NCBI GenBank assembly: GCA_041497605.1
Contig: JBGQGW010000201.1
Span: 1-7,217, forward strand
DNA from: JBGPTK01 sp041497605
GTDB lineage: Bacteria > Acidobacteriota > Terriglobia > Acidiferrales > UBA7541
DNA: 7,217 nucleotides
Direction: 5' to 3'
Shown: piece by piece, positions 6,044-7,217 of the stretch
How the letters are laid out: each line of letters starts with the position of its first letter
How positions within the stretch are numbered: the first letter of the stretch is position 1
Notes under the pieces: model-generated
The model's input: only the letters and a program-made list of their open reading frames with translations
Databases searched by the model: none
What the model was told of the DNA's origin: nothing
Made by a program: the position numbers and the translations under genes

Positions 6044-7018
6044 TCAGGGTGTGGCTTCGAGGACCACGACGGGCTGGTAGGTGCGCGGGACCACGGCTTC
6101 GGCGATGGCGATGAGCCGGTCGGCTTGATTGAAGACGCGCAGGCGCGCGGGCTTCCAGTCGCCGGAATCGAGTTGGGCGGGCGCGCCCTGCGCGACGGTC
6201 AGCATTCCCGGCTGAATCTGCGCGATCTGAATATTGAATCTTGCTCCATGGCACACGCGCCGCTCGACGATCGGCAGCACGCTCACGCGCGGCAATTCCG
6301 GCAAGAGTCGCTCGAGCGGGATGATGCGCTCGGCCAGGCGTCCCGCGCGCGTATCTTCGGCCAATTCGTCCAGCGAAATCGCTTGATCGAGCGTGAACTC
6401 GCCGACGGCCGTGCGCACAATTTCCGCGAGATGCGCGCCCGTGCCCAGGGCCTGCCCCAATTCATGCGCGAGAGAACGAATATAGGTTCCCGAGCCGCAC
6501 TCGATCACAAAGCGCGCGACCGATCCTTCGATTTCCACCAGTCGAAATTCGTAGACTTCCACTCCCACGGCCGCGAGCGAGACGGGCTTGTTTTTTCGCG
6601 CCAGCTCGTGCGCCGGGCGGCCGTGAATTTTTTTTGCGGAAAATGACGGCGGCACCTGCTGAATCTTTCCCACAAATTGCGGCAGCAGCGATTCAATCGC
6701 TTCGCGGCTCAACTCGGGCGCGCTGTCGGGTCCCGCCGGAGTGCCATCGGCGTCGTAGGTATCCGTGGCAAATCCGAACCGGACAGCGCAGGCGTAACGC
6801 TTGCGGCGTCCGGCATAAAATTGCGCCAGGCGAGTGGCGCGGCCCAGCACCAGCACCAGCACTCCGGTGGCCAGCGGGTCGAGCGTTCCCAGATGGCCGA
6901 TTTGACGAAAGCCGGCCAGGCGGCGCACCGCTTCCACCACATCGTGCGAGGTTTTCCCCTGCGGCTTGTCAATCACAAGCGCGCCATCGATTGGCGGGGG
7001 TTGTGGGATGCGAGGCAT
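6044..7018 (-). CDS. truB: tRNA pseudouridine(55) synthase TruB
   Basis: A 324-residue cytoplasmic enzyme that converts U55 in the T-loop of tRNAs to pseudouridine. The catalytic motif GHLGTLDPLATGVL is at residues 41-54 with the nucleophilic Asp at 47. Other family landmarks are KRYACAVRFGFATDTYDADG (73-92), QVPPSFSAKKIHGRPAHELA (121-140) and CGSGTYIRSLAHELG (174-188). A C-terminal PUA-like region follows from about 245. Length is close to the E. coli enzyme (314). The start ATG lacks a clear ribosome-binding site but gives the normal N-terminus, ending just before the DGALVIDKPQGKTSHD segment. It follows rbfA by 52 bases, the standard bacterial order, and is probably cotranscribed with it. 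It converges with the secretin gene. Confidence 0.97.
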   Translation of the reverse strand: MPRIPQPPPIDGALVIDKPQGKTSHDVVEAVRRLAGFRQIGHLGTLDPLATGVLVLVLGRATRLAQFYAGRRKRYACAVRFGFATDTYDADGTPAGPDSAPELSREAIESLLPQFVGKIQQVPPSFSAKKIHGRPAHELARKNKPVSLAAVGVEVYEFRLVEIEGSVARFVIECGSGTYIRSLAHELGQALGTGAHLAEIVRTAVGEFTLDQAISLDELAEDTRAGRLAERIIPLERLLPELPRVSVLPIVERRVCHGARFNIQIAQIQPGMLTVAQGAPAQLDSGDWKPARLRVFNQADRLIAIAEAVVPRTYQPVVVLEATP

Positions 7019-7070
7019 TGGGAGCAGTAGTCAGTGATGAACGGCGAGCGGCCAGGCCGGCGAAAGAATT

Positions 7071-7217
7071 TTACGATTCTTCCGGGCTTTTTGTTTTGCG
7101 CAGCAACTCGTCAATGTGATGGCCATATTCCTCGGACTGGTCGAGCACGAACGTAATCTCCGGAGTGCGCCGCATCCGCAGCCGCTCGATCAGTTCGTGC
7201 CGGATGTAGCCCGCCGC
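7071..7217 (-). CDS. rbfA: Ribosome-binding factor A, C-terminal fragment
   Basis: The last 48 residues and TAA stop of a gene running off the right edge. The segment AAGYIRHELIERLRMRRTPE is followed by ITFVLDQSEEYGHHIDELL, the conserved end of the RbfA KH-like fold (G-x-IR-x-EL...R-x-x-PE-I-x-F-x-x-D...HI-x-x-L). RbfA helps mature the 30S subunit and process the 16S rRNA 5' end. Its position directly upstream of truB agrees with the nusA-infB-rbfA-truB order. Only the C-terminus is visible, but both sequence and context are clear. Confidence 0.92.
   Translation of the reverse strand, partial: AAGYIRHELIERLRMRRTPEITFVLDQSEEYGHHIDELLRKTKSPEES

Overview
This window looks like a chromosomal segment of an Acidobacteriota (Terriglobia-like) bacterium. 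That placement is an inference from three things: moderately high G+C with consistent codon use, FG-GAP/VCBS repeats of the 'NTVSILLGNGDGTF' type that are very common in that phylum, and an intergenic 'TGTCATCCCGAGCG' element of a kind I recall as repetitive in such genomes. No rRNA or other taxonomic marker is present to confirm it.

Layout. (1) Positions 1-2713, minus strand: an iron-transport operon read right to left. It begins with a TTG-started FTR1-family iron permease fused to a membrane-anchored DUF2318 Fe-S-type domain. Then come two FtsX/MacB-like ABC permeases, the second cut by the window edge. The genes are packed with 4 and 0 intergenic bases. The arrangement resembles the P19-type iron uptake loci (Campylobacter cj1658-cj1665), but no P19/Tpd gene lies between the parts seen here. 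(2) Positions 2714-2828: a compact divergent control region. It holds a strong sigma70-like promoter for the iron operon, a weaker one toward the right sharing the same -10 bases, and a tandem 11-bp palindromic repeat at the presumed start of iron-operon transcription. (3) Positions 2829-5837, plus strand: a large outer-membrane secretin with signal peptide, TPR-like helices, STN domain, secretin_N domain and secretin barrel domain. Its barrel domain is interrupted by seven FG-GAP/VCBS repeats, the number needed for a closed seven-bladed beta-propeller. (4) Positions 5838-6043: a convergent intergenic region with a REP-like element. (5) Positions 6044-7217, minus strand: truB preceded by the 3' end of rbfA, the usual translation/ribosome-maturation gene pair and ordinary housekeeping context.

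How the parts fit. The iron operon encodes inner-membrane machinery: the FTR1 channel, a periplasmic redox or metal domain on the same chain, and an ABC permease pair whose ATPase is expected beyond the left edge. The secretin is an orphan with no other type II secretion or type IV pilus gene visible. The most unusual item is the whole beta-propeller inserted in a secretin loop; its position suggests a plug, cap or surface-exposed adhesive module on an outer-membrane channel.
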